From the NCBI RefSeq assembly GCF_009829075.1, contig NZ_WUQZ01000005.1, positions 1-64,000 on the forward strand: 64,000 nt of DNA, given 5' to 3'. Under the pieces are notes generated by a model. That model worked only from the letters and a program-made list of their open reading frames with translations. It was not told the DNA's origin and did no database searches. The position numbers were made by a program, and so were the translations under genes. How positions within the stretch are numbered: the first letter of the stretch is position 1; every line of letters begins with the position of its first letter. Shown piece after piece: positions 24,452-33,852 of this stretch. Source of the stretch: Sphingobacterium composti (lineage in GTDB: Bacteria > Bacteroidota > Bacteroidia > Sphingobacteriales > Sphingobacteriaceae).

Positions 24452-24916
24452 ATGCAGGTTGAAAAACGCGTTAGAGAATTAGTAGAAGAGAAAATATCCG
24501 ATCGTCCCGAACTTTTTATCGTTAATATCACTATGTTAAAAAATGGGATTTTATCCATTTTGTTAGATGGTGATAATGGGATTTCGATCGAGGATTGTGT
24601 TGCTGTAAGCAGACATGTAGGTTATCATTTGGAAGAAGAAAATGTAATCGAACAGGCTTATCGATTGGAAGTCTCTTCGCCAGGTATTGACTCTCCATTA
24701 ACTATGCAACGTCAGTATGACAAAAATATTGGCAGAGATGTGCGCGTGAAATTAGTTAATGGTGACAAGAAGGAAGGTAAACTTTTAGCTGCATCTGCTT
24801 CAGAAATTGTTGTTGAAGAAAAAGTAAAAGAAAAGGGCAAAAAAGCAGAATTAAAAGAAGCGATATTGCCAATAGATCAAATAAAAGAAACAAGAGTTTT
24901 AATTTCATTTAAATAA
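24452..24916 (+). CDS. rimP: Ribosome maturation factor RimP, 154 aa
   Basis: Assembly factor for the 30S subunit. The N-terminal RimP domain includes GISIEDCVAVSRHV and LEVSSPGIDSPL, the most conserved family segment, followed by the SH3-like C-terminal domain (VRVKLVNGDKKEGKLLAA). Length is normal. It is first in the classical rimP-nusA-infB operon, with nusA starting one base after its stop. Confidence 0.95.
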   Translation: MQVEKRVRELVEEKISDRPELFIVNITMLKNGILSILLDGDNGISIEDCVAVSRHVGYHLEEENVIEQAYRLEVSSPGIDSPLTMQRQYDKNIGRDVRVKLVNGDKKEGKLLAASASEIVVEEKVKEKGKKAELKEAILPIDQIKETRVLISFK

Positions 24917-24917
24917 A

Positions 24918-26159
24918 ATGAGCAGCACCAATATTAATTTGATTGACTCTTTTCAGGAGTTTAAAGAGTTCAAAAATATTGACCGTCCAACGGTAATCAC
25001 AGTACTTGAAGAAGTATTTCGTAGTATGATTCGTAAACGTTTCGGTACGGATGAGAATGTTGACGTAATCGTAAACCCAGATAATGGTGACTTAGAGATC
25101 TGGAGAACACGTGTGGTAATGGAAGATGGTTTCTCAGAAGACGATGATTTAGAAATCGAATTAGCAGAGGCACATCAATACGATCCAGATTTGGAAGTCG
25201 GTGACGATTATATCGAACAAATCACGTTAGAAAGCTTTGGTAGACGTGCTATTTTAGCTGCTCGTCAGACTTTAGTTTCTAAAGTATTAGAATTAGAAAA
25301 AGACGAAGTATTCAAAAAATACAAAGATCGTGAAGGCGAATTGGTAATCGGTGAAGTTTACCAAATTTGGAAAAAAGAAATCTTAGTATTAGATGAAGAT
25401 GGTAATGAATTATTGTTACCAAAAACAGAACAAATTCCTGCGGATTATTTCAAAAAAGGAGATAGTATTCGCGCAGTAGTGCATAAGGTAGATATGATGA
25501 ATAGTAATCCTAAGATTATTATTTCACGTACAGCACCTGAATTTTTACAACGTTTATTTGAGTTAGAGGTTCCTGAGATATTTGATGGTTTGATTACTAT
25601 CAAGAAAATCGTTCGTGAACCAGGAGAGCGTGCTAAAGTCGCGGTTGAATCTTACGATGACCGTATTGATCCAGTAGGAGCTTGTGTGGGTATGAAAGGT
25701 TCACGTATTCATGGTATCGTTCGCGAGTTGCGTAATGAGAATATTGATGTGATTAACTTCACTACAAATTCTTCATTATATATCACTCGTGCATTGAGCC
25801 CAGCTCGTATTACATCTATCAAAATTGATGATGAAAATAAAACGGCTGCTGTATACTTAAAACCTGATCAGGTATCGTTGGCAATCGGCCGTGGTGGGCA
25901 CAACATCAAGTTGGCAGGTAAGTTGACAGGTTATGAAATTGACGTTTATCGTGAAAATGACGAAGTAGAGGAGGATGTGGATATCGAAGAATTCGCAGAC
26001 GAAATTGACAGCTGGATAATTGACGAATTAAAACGTGTTGGATTGGATAGTGCGAAATCAGTATTGTCATTATCACACGAAGAATTGGTGCGTCGTACAG
26101 ATTTAGAAGAAGATACAATCCAAGAGATCGTTCGCATTTTAGCATCTGAGTTTGAATAA
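24918..26159 (+). CDS. nusA: Transcription termination/antitermination factor NusA, 413 aa
   Basis: N-terminal RNA-polymerase-binding domain, S1 domain (EGELVIGEVYQIWKKEILVL) and two KH domains (VGACVGMKGSRIHGIVREL and LAIGRGGHNIKLAGKLTG), with a short acidic/HhH-like tail. It controls pausing, termination and antitermination. Length is normal for Bacteroidota, which lack the long E. coli repeats. It lies in the rimP-nusA-infB operon. Confidence 0.97.
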   Translation: MSSTNINLIDSFQEFKEFKNIDRPTVITVLEEVFRSMIRKRFGTDENVDVIVNPDNGDLEIWRTRVVMEDGFSEDDDLEIELAEAHQYDPDLEVGDDYIEQITLESFGRRAILAARQTLVSKVLELEKDEVFKKYKDREGELVIGEVYQIWKKEILVLDEDGNELLLPKTEQIPADYFKKGDSIRAVVHKVDMMNSNPKIIISRTAPEFLQRLFELEVPEIFDGLITIKKIVREPGERAKVAVESYDDRIDPVGACVGMKGSRIHGIVRELRNENIDVINFTTNSSLYITRALSPARITSIKIDDENKTAAVYLKPDQVSLAIGRGGHNIKLAGKLTGYEIDVYRENDEVEEDVDIEEFADEIDSWIIDELKRVGLDSAKSVLSLSHEELVRRTDLEEDTIQEIVRILASEFE

Positions 26160-26199
26160 AACTCAGATTGCAAAATAAGTTACAGAGAAAATGTAAATA

Positions 26200-26233
26200 T
26201 TTGTTAAAGGCGTCCGAAAAAATCATATTTTTG
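26200..26233 (+). promoter_or_regulatory. Possible internal promoter of infB
   Basis: TTTG (26200-26203) and TATTTTTG (26226-26233), 22 bp apart, lie in the 107-bp gap between nusA and infB. Spacing is slightly long. Confidence 0.45.
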
Positions 26234-26266
26234 TAAAGAACAGAATTTTTAGAAGGTTAATATTAG

Positions 26267-29200
26267 ATGACAGAAGGTAAAAGCATAAACTTACTTAAAG
26301 CGGCAAAAGAGCTTAATATTGGTATTGGTACTGCGGTTGATTATTTGAAGGAAAAAGGTTTTGATGTAGAAGCAAAACCAACTACAAAGTTAGCTGCGGA
26401 TATGTACGATGTTCTTTTGCGTAAATTTCAAGGAGACAAAATCGCAAAAGATGAAGCTAAGCAAATTGTAATTGGCAAGATTCGTCGTGAAGAAGCTCCT
26501 GTATCAGGCAATTCTGCTCCTTCTCCAGAGTCATCTCCTTCAAAAAATGATGAAGCAGAAAATGAGATTTTAATTAAGAGTCCTTTGGTAACTCCTCCTG
26601 CAGTGACTAAAGAACAACCTGCGAAGGAAGAGAAAGAGGAAACAAATACAGGTGCTTTAAAGGTTGTTGGTAAAATTGATTTAGATAGTTTAAATAAACC
26701 AAAGCCTAAAAAGGTTGAGGAAACTGTCGCTCCGAAGCCAATTGAAACTCCAGTGGCTGAGAAAAAAGAAGAACCTAAACCAGAACCTATAATAAAAGAG
26801 GTGAAAGAAGAACCCAAAGTAGAGGTAAAACCTGTACAAGTTGAAAAAGTAGAAGCTCCTAAACCTGTCAAGGAAGAGGTTAAGCCTGTACAAGAAGTTG
26901 TCGCTCCGAAAGTGGAAAGTAAGCCTGTGGAAAAAGCAGAACAAAAACCTGTGACTCCAGCAGCAGCAGCAGTTCCTGCAACTCCACCTGTGAGTAAAGA
27001 GCCTGTTGACGATGTTATTCGCGCACGCTCAGAAAAATTAGAGGGCCCTAAGGTTATCGGTAAAATTGAATTACCAACTTTCAAACCGAAAGAAAAACCG
27101 GTAGCTTCATCTTCTAATTCAAATCAAGATAACAAACGTAAGCGTAAGCGTACGAATAAGCCTGGTTCTCCTGTATCTCCAAATGATCAAAACAATCAGC
27201 AACAAGGTGGTCAAAATAGACAACAAGGCGCTCCTTATGGTCAGAATAGACCACAAGGTCAAGGTGGACAAAATAGACCTGGAGGTCAACAACAAGGTGG
27301 CCCAAGAGGTAACAATACAAATGTAAATCGTCCTGGAGGTAATAATAACAACCAAGGGAATAGAGGAAGATTTGATAATAGAGGTAAGGGCGGAAGAAAT
27401 GATGCTCCTAAAGAAGAATTGTCTGAAAAAGAAATTCAAGATCAAATTAAAGCAACACTTGCTCGTTTGAGTGGCGCAGGTAAGTCTGGTAAATTTGCTC
27501 AACGTGCTAAATTACGTCGTCAAAAGCGTGATGATATAGCTCTTTCAGCTGAAGAAGCAGCAATGGAGCAAGAATTACAAGCTAAAATTTTGCGTGTAAC
27601 TGAATTTGTTACGGCAAATGAATTAGCAAATCTAATGGATGTTCAAGTTACTCAGATTATTGCTACTTGTATGAGTTTGGGTATGTTTGTGTCAATCAAT
27701 CAAAGATTGGATGCAGAAACATTAACTATAGTTGCAGATGAATTTGGTTACCAAGTTGAATTTATTAAACCTGAAGATGAGGAAATAGCTGAACTTGAAG
27801 AAGAAGATAACGAAGCAAACTTAATCCCTCGTGCTCCAATCGTTACAGTAATGGGACACGTTGACCATGGTAAAACTTCATTATTAGATTATGTTCGTAA
27901 AGCTAATGTTACTAAAGGAGAAGCGGGTGGTATTACCCAACATATTGGTGCATATGCGGTAAAATTAGATGATGGTCGTAAGATTACATTTTTAGATACA
28001 CCAGGTCACGAAGCCTTTACAGCGATGCGTGCTCGTGGTGCTAAAGTAACGGATATCGTTATTATCGTAATCGCAGCAGATGATGCCGTGATGCCTCAAA
28101 CGCGAGAAGCCATCAACCACGCACAAGCAGCTGGTTCACCGATTGTATTTGCTTTCACCAAAGTAGATAAACCAGGTGCTAATGCTGACCGAATTCGTGA
28201 ACAATTATCAGCAATGAACATTTTAGTAGAGGATTGGGGTGGTAAATACCAAGCTCAAGAGATTTCTGCTAAGACTGGTGAAAACGTTGATTTATTATTA
28301 GAAAAAGTATTATTAGAAGCTGAATTATTAGAATTAAAAGCAGACCCTAAAAAGCGTGCTGTAGGTTCGGTAATCGAATCAGCTTTGGATAAAGGTCGCG
28401 GTATCGTGACGACAGTATTAGTTCAAGGTGGTACTTTGCGTGTTGGAGATGCTATTTTAGCAGGTTCTCACTCAGGTAAAGTGAAAGCGTTAACTAATGA
28501 GCGTGGCGAACGTGTGAAAGAGGCTGGACCTTCAACTCCTGTACAAATATTAGGTATGTCTGGTGCGCCGACAGCTGGTGATAAACTTTATGTTTTAGAA
28601 AGTGAGTCTGAAGCACGTCAAGTTGCAAATAAACGTTTACAACTTCAACGTGAGCAAGGAATGCGTGCTACTAAACATATTACATTAGATGAAATTGGTC
28701 GTCGTTTAGCAATTGGTAACTTCAAAGAGTTGAATGTAATCGTGAAAGGTGACGTGGATGGTTCTATTGAAGCATTATCTGATTCATTGTTGAAATTGTC
28801 TACTGACGAAATTCAAGTTAATATTATCCACAAGTCAGTGGGTGCTATCTCTGAATCTGATGTTTTATTAGCTTCAGCTTCTGATGCGATTATAATAGGT
28901 TTCCAAGTTCGTCCTACACAAAATGCACGTAAGCTTGCTGAAGCGGAACAAATTGATGTTCGTTTGTATTCAATCATTTATGATGCTATTGACGAATTGA
29001 AATCAGCGATGGAAGGTATGTTGGCTCCTAAGTTTGAAGAGAAAATCGTGGGTGAAGTTGAAATTCGTGAAACTTTCAAAATTACAAAAGTCGGTACAAT
29101 CGCAGGATGTATGGTTACTAGTGGAAAAATCACACGTCAAAATGATATCCGTATCATTCGCGATGGTGTCGTAATTCATACAGGAAAATTAGCATCATTG

Positions 29201-29335
29201 AAACGTTTCAAAGATGATGTTAAAGAAGTAACACATGGTTATGAATGTGGTTTGAACATCGACAAATTCAATGATATTCAAGTAGGCGATATCGTAGAAG
29301 CATACGAACAAGTAGAAGTAAAACGTAAGTTGTAA
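26267..29335 (+). CDS. infB: Translation initiation factor IF-2, 1022 aa
   Basis: GTPase that brings initiator tRNA to the 30S subunit. An N-terminal IF2_N helix bundle (residues 1-55) is followed by a long Pro/Lys/Glu-rich linker (about 75-280) and a Gly/Asn/Gln/Arg-rich stretch (about 285-380). The G domain then shows GHVDHGKT (G1), [18 protein letters not shown] (G3), TKVDKPG (G4, T for N) and SAKTG (G5). Domains II-IV follow. The low-complexity linker is lineage-variable. It is third in its operon, possibly with its own promoter, and ends with a strong terminator. Confidence 0.98.
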   Translation: MTEGKSINLLKAAKELNIGIGTAVDYLKEKGFDVEAKPTTKLAADMYDVLLRKFQGDKIAKDEAKQIVIGKIRREEAPVSGNSAPSPESSPSKNDEAENEILIKSPLVTPPAVTKEQPAKEEKEETNTGALKVVGKIDLDSLNKPKPKKVEETVAPKPIETPVAEKKEEPKPEPIIKEVKEEPKVEVKPVQVEKVEAPKPVKEEVKPVQEVVAPKVESKPVEKAEQKPVTPAAAAVPATPPVSKEPVDDVIRARSEKLEGPKVIGKIELPTFKPKEKPVASSSNSNQDNKRKRKRTNKPGSPVSPNDQNNQQQGGQNRQQGAPYGQNRPQGQGGQNRPGGQQQGGPRGNNTNVNRPGGNNNNQGNRGRFDNRGKGGRNDAPKEELSEKEIQDQIKATLARLSGAGKSGKFAQRAKLRRQKRDDIALSAEEAAMEQELQAKILRVTEFVTANELANLMDVQVTQIIATCMSLGMFVSINQRLDAETLTIVADEFGYQVEFIKPEDEEIAELEEEDNEANLIPRAPIVTVMGHVDHGKTSLLDYVRKANVTKGEAGGITQHIGAYAVKLDDGRKITFLDTPGHEAFTAMRARGAKVTDIVIIVIAADDAVMPQTREAINHAQAAGSPIVFAFTKVDKPGANADRIREQLSAMNILVEDWGGKYQAQEISAKTGENVDLLLEKVLLEAELLELKADPKKRAVGSVIESALDKGRGIVTTVLVQGGTLRVGDAILAGSHSGKVKALTNERGERVKEAGPSTPVQILGMSGAPTAGDKLYVLESESEARQVANKRLQLQREQGMRATKHITLDEIGRRLAIGNFKELNVIVKGDVDGSIEALSDSLLKLSTDEIQVNIIHKSVGAISESDVLLASASDAIIIGFQVRPTQNARKLAEAEQIDVRLYSIIYDAIDELKSAMEGMLAPKFEEKIVGEVEIRETFKITKVGTIAGCMVTSGKITRQNDIRIIRDGVVIHTGKLASLKRFKDDVKEVTHGYECGLNIDKFNDIQVGDIVEAYEQVEVKRKL

Positions 29336-29356
29336 TCTTGCACATAATATTAATGT

Positions 29357-29387
29357 AAAATCCTGACTCGAAGAGTCAGGATTTTTT
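29357..29387 (+). terminator. Terminator of the rimP-nusA-infB operon
   Basis: AAAATCCTGACTC / GAGTCAGGATTTT with a 3-nt loop and T-run. Confidence 0.9.
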
Positions 29388-29420
29388 ATTTGTGAATCAT
29401 TTTCTTTATATCTTTAGTCT

Positions 29421-30467
29421 ATGTATGAATTTAGTGTTTCGGAAATAATTCAACGTCCTAACCATATAATATCTATTCGTTTTGAGGATAAATCTGGTCA
29501 ATTTCCAGCTTACAAGGCTGGTCAATTCCTTACATTGTCTTTTGAGTTTGGAGAGCGTGAAGTTAGACGTTCTTATTCATTTAGTAGTTCACCTGCTTTG
29601 TCAGAACCGCTTGAAATCACTGTTAAACGAGTAGAAAATGGTGAAATTTCTAGACTATTACATCATAAACTGCAAGTTGGTGACACGATTAATGTATTGG
29701 AACCACAAGGGTTATTTATATACGAGCCTAACATAAATTCTCAACGAACAGTTTTTCTTTTCGCTGCGGGAGTAGGGATTACACCGCTATATTCTATTTT
29801 GAAAACGGCGTTGATTGAAGAACAAAACACAAAGATTATATTGGTTTATAGTAATTCATCAAGAGAAAAAACTGCTTTTTACGATGAATTATTAGAATGG
29901 CAGCAGAAATACCCAAATAGATTGAAAATTGAGTTTATATGGTCAGATTCTAAGAATTTGTCTAAAGCTAGGCTAAACAGAGAGTATCTAATATCATTGT
30001 TGAATGAAAATTTGTTGAATGATAAGGAGGATGCTTTATTCTATACTTGTGGTCCATTGTTTTATATGGATTTGGTAAAATTCACCTTATTAGGAATGGG
30101 ATTCCCAGAAGAGAATGTTCGAAAAGAAACTTTTCATTTTCCTGAAGAAGAAGAGGACGATGATGAACGTGAGGAAGAGGTTATTGACGATAAGGAATAT
30201 AATGTTACACTATTGTTTAATGGAGAAGAATTCAAATTGATAGTTCCATCAAATAAAACAATCTTAGATGTAGGATTGGAGCATAAAATTAAGTTGCCGT
30301 ATTCATGTAAGTCAGGTATGTGTAGTACATGTATTTCTCAAGTAACAAAAGGTGCTGTTAAGATGGATTATAACGAAGTATTAACAGATAATGAAGTTGA
30401 AAGAGGTAAATGTTTGATTTGTGTGTCACATCCAACTGAAGATGGAACAATAATTGACATATTGTAA
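29421..30467 (+). CDS. Ferredoxin-NAD(P)H reductase-like flavoprotein with 2Fe-2S domain (PaaE-like), 348 aa
   Basis: Domains in order: FAD-binding barrel with RRSYSFSS, NAD(P)-binding domain with AAGVGITPLYSI and CGP, an acidic linker (EEEEDDDEREEE, about 240-252), and a plant-type 2Fe-2S ferredoxin domain with CKSGMCSTC and a distant Cys in CLICVSHP. This is the layout of the reductase subunit of phenylacetyl-CoA epoxidase and related oxygenase reductases. No oxygenase genes are nearby, so the electron acceptor is unknown. It probably works in the cytosol. Confidence 0.85.
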   Translation: MYEFSVSEIIQRPNHIISIRFEDKSGQFPAYKAGQFLTLSFEFGEREVRRSYSFSSSPALSEPLEITVKRVENGEISRLLHHKLQVGDTINVLEPQGLFIYEPNINSQRTVFLFAAGVGITPLYSILKTALIEEQNTKIILVYSNSSREKTAFYDELLEWQQKYPNRLKIEFIWSDSKNLSKARLNREYLISLLNENLLNDKEDALFYTCGPLFYMDLVKFTLLGMGFPEENVRKETFHFPEEEEDDDEREEEVIDDKEYNVTLLFNGEEFKLIVPSNKTILDVGLEHKIKLPYSCKSGMCSTCISQVTKGAVKMDYNEVLTDNEVERGKCLICVSHPTEDGTIIDIL

Positions 30468-30486
30468 ATAATTAAAAGCCAATTTG

Positions 30487-32151
30487 ATGAAAAAATTCTT
30501 CTTTCTGATTTTTTTTGCATTCGTTACTCATAGTATCAAAGCTCAAGTCTATAAAATTACTTACAATTTAACGCGAAACAATCAAATATTAGATGTTGAT
30601 CCTGTAATTGTATTTGCTGATAAGGATAGGTCTGTCATAACTAAACAGAGTATTCTTGATAATAAGTTTAAACAAACAGCTGAAGAAAGTATAATAGATA
30701 ATAAATCTAAAATCATTTATAAGAAATCAATATTTCAAAATCGAAGTGTCATTTTTGCTGCCGATTCTACAGGTTATAATAGGTATTCTTTTAGCGATAA
30801 AAACGAATCGAAAATTATATTAGATAAGAAAACAATAAAGTCTACAACTTCTGTTAATTCTAATACGATTGATATATTTTACACCAAAGAGTTGAACATC
30901 TATGCAGGTCCTACAGAAATTGGTATATCAAAAGGTTTAGTTTTGGAATATATACGAAATGGGAATAGTGGTCTAGTAGCTACTAAAATAGAGGAAGTAA
31001 AAGATTTTCCTAAAGCTCATATAATTCCAAGTTCTGATGAAGTTTTAGATATTTTGACCTACCGTGACGAAGTATGGAAGAGCAAATTTATTCAAATACC
31101 AATCTTTAGGAATGAAAGAATTTGCTTTGATCCCGATAATGTTAAGTCTGATTCAATATTACGATTTGCAGCAGGTACGGTGATTTTGAAAAAAATTAAG
31201 GTACCACAGTTATTAGATGAAAGTCAGGCTTTTATTGAGTTGATTGAGAAATCAAATGGGGATGCATATGATCGTACTGGATCGGTTTTTATGATTGCAG
31301 AGGATCAGCCACTAACATTTTTCGATGGTATGATAAATGGAATGTCAACATTACCAAAGTATGATGTAGGCGATGGCAAAGACTATTGGGGAATGGTGCG
31401 TACTACTGATTTTTCTCCGGTTCTCGAATTGATGAGGTTTTTTACGCCATTTGGTGTTTCACATTTTAATGACAGGTTAACATTAAAGGGTAAAACCTGG
31501 CAAGATTCGGTTACTTATAGACAAGATGTTTCTGAGTTTTTAGCTACTATGTCAGGGAAGGAGGTCTATATAGGAACTTATATTGGCAATTATGATAAGG
31601 GGGGACATATAATAAGTCTGGAATTGACAATACATCCCGGCAATTCTAATTATGCAAGAAAAACTGAGACAATGTCTTTATTTAATACCACAAATGTGAT
31701 GGAAATGGGCGGCCAAACTTATCCAACTTTATTTGGATCACAAAAGGGATTAGAATTTGAGTTCGAGTTAAAAGAGGATATTACGAACGCGCGACTTCGT
31801 TACATCACCACTGGACATGGTGGTTGGTGGAATGGAGATGAATTTGTTCCAAAGGTAAATTCAATTTATATCAATAATGAATTGAAATTTCAGTTTACGC
31901 CATGGCGTGTCGATTGTGGTAGTTATAGATTATATAATCCTGTATCTGGTAATTTTGATAGTGGACTTTCTTCTTCGGATTTGAGTCGTTCCAATTGGTG
32001 TCCTGGCACTATTACTTATCCGAATTATATAGATTTGGGGGATTTGAAAGCTGGTAAGCATAAAATTCGCGTGCACATACCTCAAGGGCCAGCAGAAGGC
32101 GATAGTCAAAGTTTTTGGAATGTAAGTGGCGCATTACTCTATGATAAATAG
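30487..32151 (+). CDS. Secreted PNGase F-like peptide-N-glycosidase, 554 aa
   Basis: It has a signal peptide (ends near IKAQ) and an N-terminal region of about 190 aa not found in classical PNGase F. Two PNGase F-type beta domains follow. The C-terminal one has GHGGWWNGDEFVPK, PWRVDCGSYRLYNP, SRSNWCPGT and SFWNVSG, all strongly characteristic. In the first, GDAYDRTGSVF holds an Asp that may be the catalytic acid. The enzyme cleaves the Asn-glycan amide bond of glycoproteins, probably outside the cell. ATG 30487 is used; the upstream TTG adds one residue only. It heads a co-directional run of exported proteins. Confidence 0.85.
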   Translation: MKKFFFLIFFAFVTHSIKAQVYKITYNLTRNNQILDVDPVIVFADKDRSVITKQSILDNKFKQTAEESIIDNKSKIIYKKSIFQNRSVIFAADSTGYNRYSFSDKNESKIILDKKTIKSTTSVNSNTIDIFYTKELNIYAGPTEIGISKGLVLEYIRNGNSGLVATKIEEVKDFPKAHIIPSSDEVLDILTYRDEVWKSKFIQIPIFRNERICFDPDNVKSDSILRFAAGTVILKKIKVPQLLDESQAFIELIEKSNGDAYDRTGSVFMIAEDQPLTFFDGMINGMSTLPKYDVGDGKDYWGMVRTTDFSPVLELMRFFTPFGVSHFNDRLTLKGKTWQDSVTYRQDVSEFLATMSGKEVYIGTYIGNYDKGGHIISLELTIHPGNSNYARKTETMSLFNTTNVMEMGGQTYPTLFGSQKGLEFEFELKEDITNARLRYITTGHGGWWNGDEFVPKVNSIYINNELKFQFTPWRVDCGSYRLYNPVSGNFDSGLSSSDLSRSNWCPGTITYPNYIDLGDLKAGKHKIRVHIPQGPAEGDSQSFWNVSGALLYDK

Positions 32152-32155
32152 AAAG

Positions 32156-33022
32156 ATGAAATTTTCGAAAAGTACTTATTTGCACATTTTTCTAGTTTTC
32201 ATTGGTCTTTTTGTGTTAAATATATCAAACGGACAAAGCCCTCTAAAGCTTGGAAAAGTAACAAGTTCTGCTATAACAGAAATCTCAGGTATAACGCCAT
32301 ATACATTTAAAAAGGGGTGTTTTTGGGTACACAATGATAGTGGAGATGGAGCGAACATATATTTGATTGATTCTACAGCATCGGTTAAAGTTAAAGTTGA
32401 AATAGAAGGAGTAAAAGCTATAGATTGTGAAGATATTACACGTTTTAAATATAAAGGAAAAAAATTTTTGATGTTAGGAGATATTGGTAATAATCTTAGG
32501 AACAGGGAAATATTATCACTATACATTATCGAAGAACCTAACCTAGATATTAGTAATAATTCTACTATGAAAGTTCCCTTATTTAAAGAAATTAAATACA
32601 AATATGCTGACAAAAGGAGAGATGCTGAGGCACTTTTCGTTGACCCGATTGATAATCAGGTTTATATCATATCAAAACGTGATCTAGAAAGTACTGTATT
32701 TAGTTTTCCTTTAGAAATGGAAAGTAACTCAACATTGGTATTAGACCCAAAATTAACTTTACCATTCACTTTCACCACTGCAGCAGACATTTCGCAAGAC
32801 GGAAATGTAATTATAGCTAAAAATTTGACAAATGTATTTTTTTGGGAAAGGAAGAGTAATGAGCGGTTGATTGAAACATTAAAAAGAATTCCTAAGAATA
32901 TACCTTATCTTATCGAACCGCAAGGTGAGGCAATTTGTTTTGACTTAGAAAAACGCTATTTCTATACGATTTCTGAGCGTCCTTTTGGTTTGGATTCCTA
33001 TCTTTACAAATACGATTTTTAA
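32156..33022 (+). CDS. Exported beta-propeller-like protein, 288 aa
   Basis: A signal peptide (LVFIGLFVLNISNGQ) precedes a domain with HNDSGDGANIYLID, IDCEDITRF, LGDIGNNLRNRE and DAEALFVDPIDNQVYIIS. These are repeats of an Asp-rich propeller found in secreted Bacteroidota proteins and related to SdiA-regulated/phytase-esterase-like propellers. The function is unknown. The ATG at 32156 lies 4 bp after the preceding stop and directly before the signal peptide. Likely co-transcribed with the PNGase-like gene. Confidence 0.7.
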   Translation: MKFSKSTYLHIFLVFIGLFVLNISNGQSPLKLGKVTSSAITEISGITPYTFKKGCFWVHNDSGDGANIYLIDSTASVKVKVEIEGVKAIDCEDITRFKYKGKKFLMLGDIGNNLRNREILSLYIIEEPNLDISNNSTMKVPLFKEIKYKYADKRRDAEALFVDPIDNQVYIISKRDLESTVFSFPLEMESNSTLVLDPKLTLPFTFTTAADISQDGNVIIAKNLTNVFFWERKSNERLIETLKRIPKNIPYLIEPQGEAICFDLEKRYFYTISERPFGLDSYLYKYDF

Positions 33023-33028
33023 AAAATT

Positions 33029-33835
33029 ATGAAAAACCTTTATTCTTTATTACTCATCTTTATTTTTGTCGGAACACAGCAATCTTTTGCTTCAAAAGTA
33101 GATACTATTGAGGTTTATTCTCCTAGTATGAATAAGAAAATTAAAGCCGTAGTGATTGTTCCTGATAATTCAAATGATAAGATAATTCCTACTTTGTATT
33201 TACTTCATGGTTATAGTGGTAACTATTCGAATTGGGTTGATAAAGTCCCTTATCTCAAGACTTTAGTAGATCGCTACAATTATATGGTTGTGTGTCCTGA
33301 CGGTGGCTTTGGTAGTTGGTATTGGGATACAACGTCTGAATTTCAATATGAAACATTTGTTAGTAAAGAATTGATTGATCATATTGAAACGAATTATAAA
33401 GTTTGCAAACACCGCTCTGGAAGAGCTATTACAGGCTTGAGCATGGGTGGACATGGGGCACTTTATTTAGCTATACGTCATCAAGATATATATGGCGCTG
33501 TAGGTAGTACTGCGGGTGGGGTTGATATTCGTCCTTTTCCGAATAACTGGGATATGAGTAAAAGATTAGGTGAATACGCCTTAAATAAGGAAAAGTGGAA
33601 TGAACATACGGTGATGGAAATGTTGCATTTGATAAAACCCAATAACCTTAAAATATTCATAGATTGTGGGTATGACGATTTTTTCTTTGGAGTAAACGAA
33701 GAATTACATAAAAAATTGACTTATCTTAATATTCAACATTCCTATTTGAACATGCCTGGCAAACACGACTGGAATTATTGGGCACAGTCATTACCTTATC
33801 AAATGGCATTTTTTGATCAGTTTTTTAGAAATTAA
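33029..33835 (+). CDS. Exported esterase D-like alpha/beta hydrolase, 268 aa
   Basis: Signal peptide (ends near SFASK), then an EstA/S-formylglutathione-hydrolase-type fold: LYLLHGYSGN (oxyanion hole), GLSMGGHGAL with the nucleophile Ser, DCGYDDFFF with the Asp and GKHDWNYW with the His. Being exported, it more likely acts on acyl or acetyl esters of extracellular material than on S-formylglutathione. It lies 6 bp after the propeller gene and 17 bp before the TonB receptor, so one operon is likely. Confidence 0.85.
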   Translation: MKNLYSLLLIFIFVGTQQSFASKVDTIEVYSPSMNKKIKAVVIVPDNSNDKIIPTLYLLHGYSGNYSNWVDKVPYLKTLVDRYNYMVVCPDGGFGSWYWDTTSEFQYETFVSKELIDHIETNYKVCKHRSGRAITGLSMGGHGALYLAIRHQDIYGAVGSTAGGVDIRPFPNNWDMSKRLGEYALNKEKWNEHTVMEMLHLIKPNNLKIFIDCGYDDFFFGVNEELHKKLTYLNIQHSYLNMPGKHDWNYWAQSLPYQMAFFDQFFRN

Positions 33836-33852
33836 AATTTTATTTATATCAT

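Noticed and set aside
26428-27502. Long antisense frames within infB
   Set aside because: They are mirror products of the repetitive Pro/Glu/Lys and Gly/Asn/Gln codons of the IF-2 linker, with low-complexity Ser/Thr/Phe translation.
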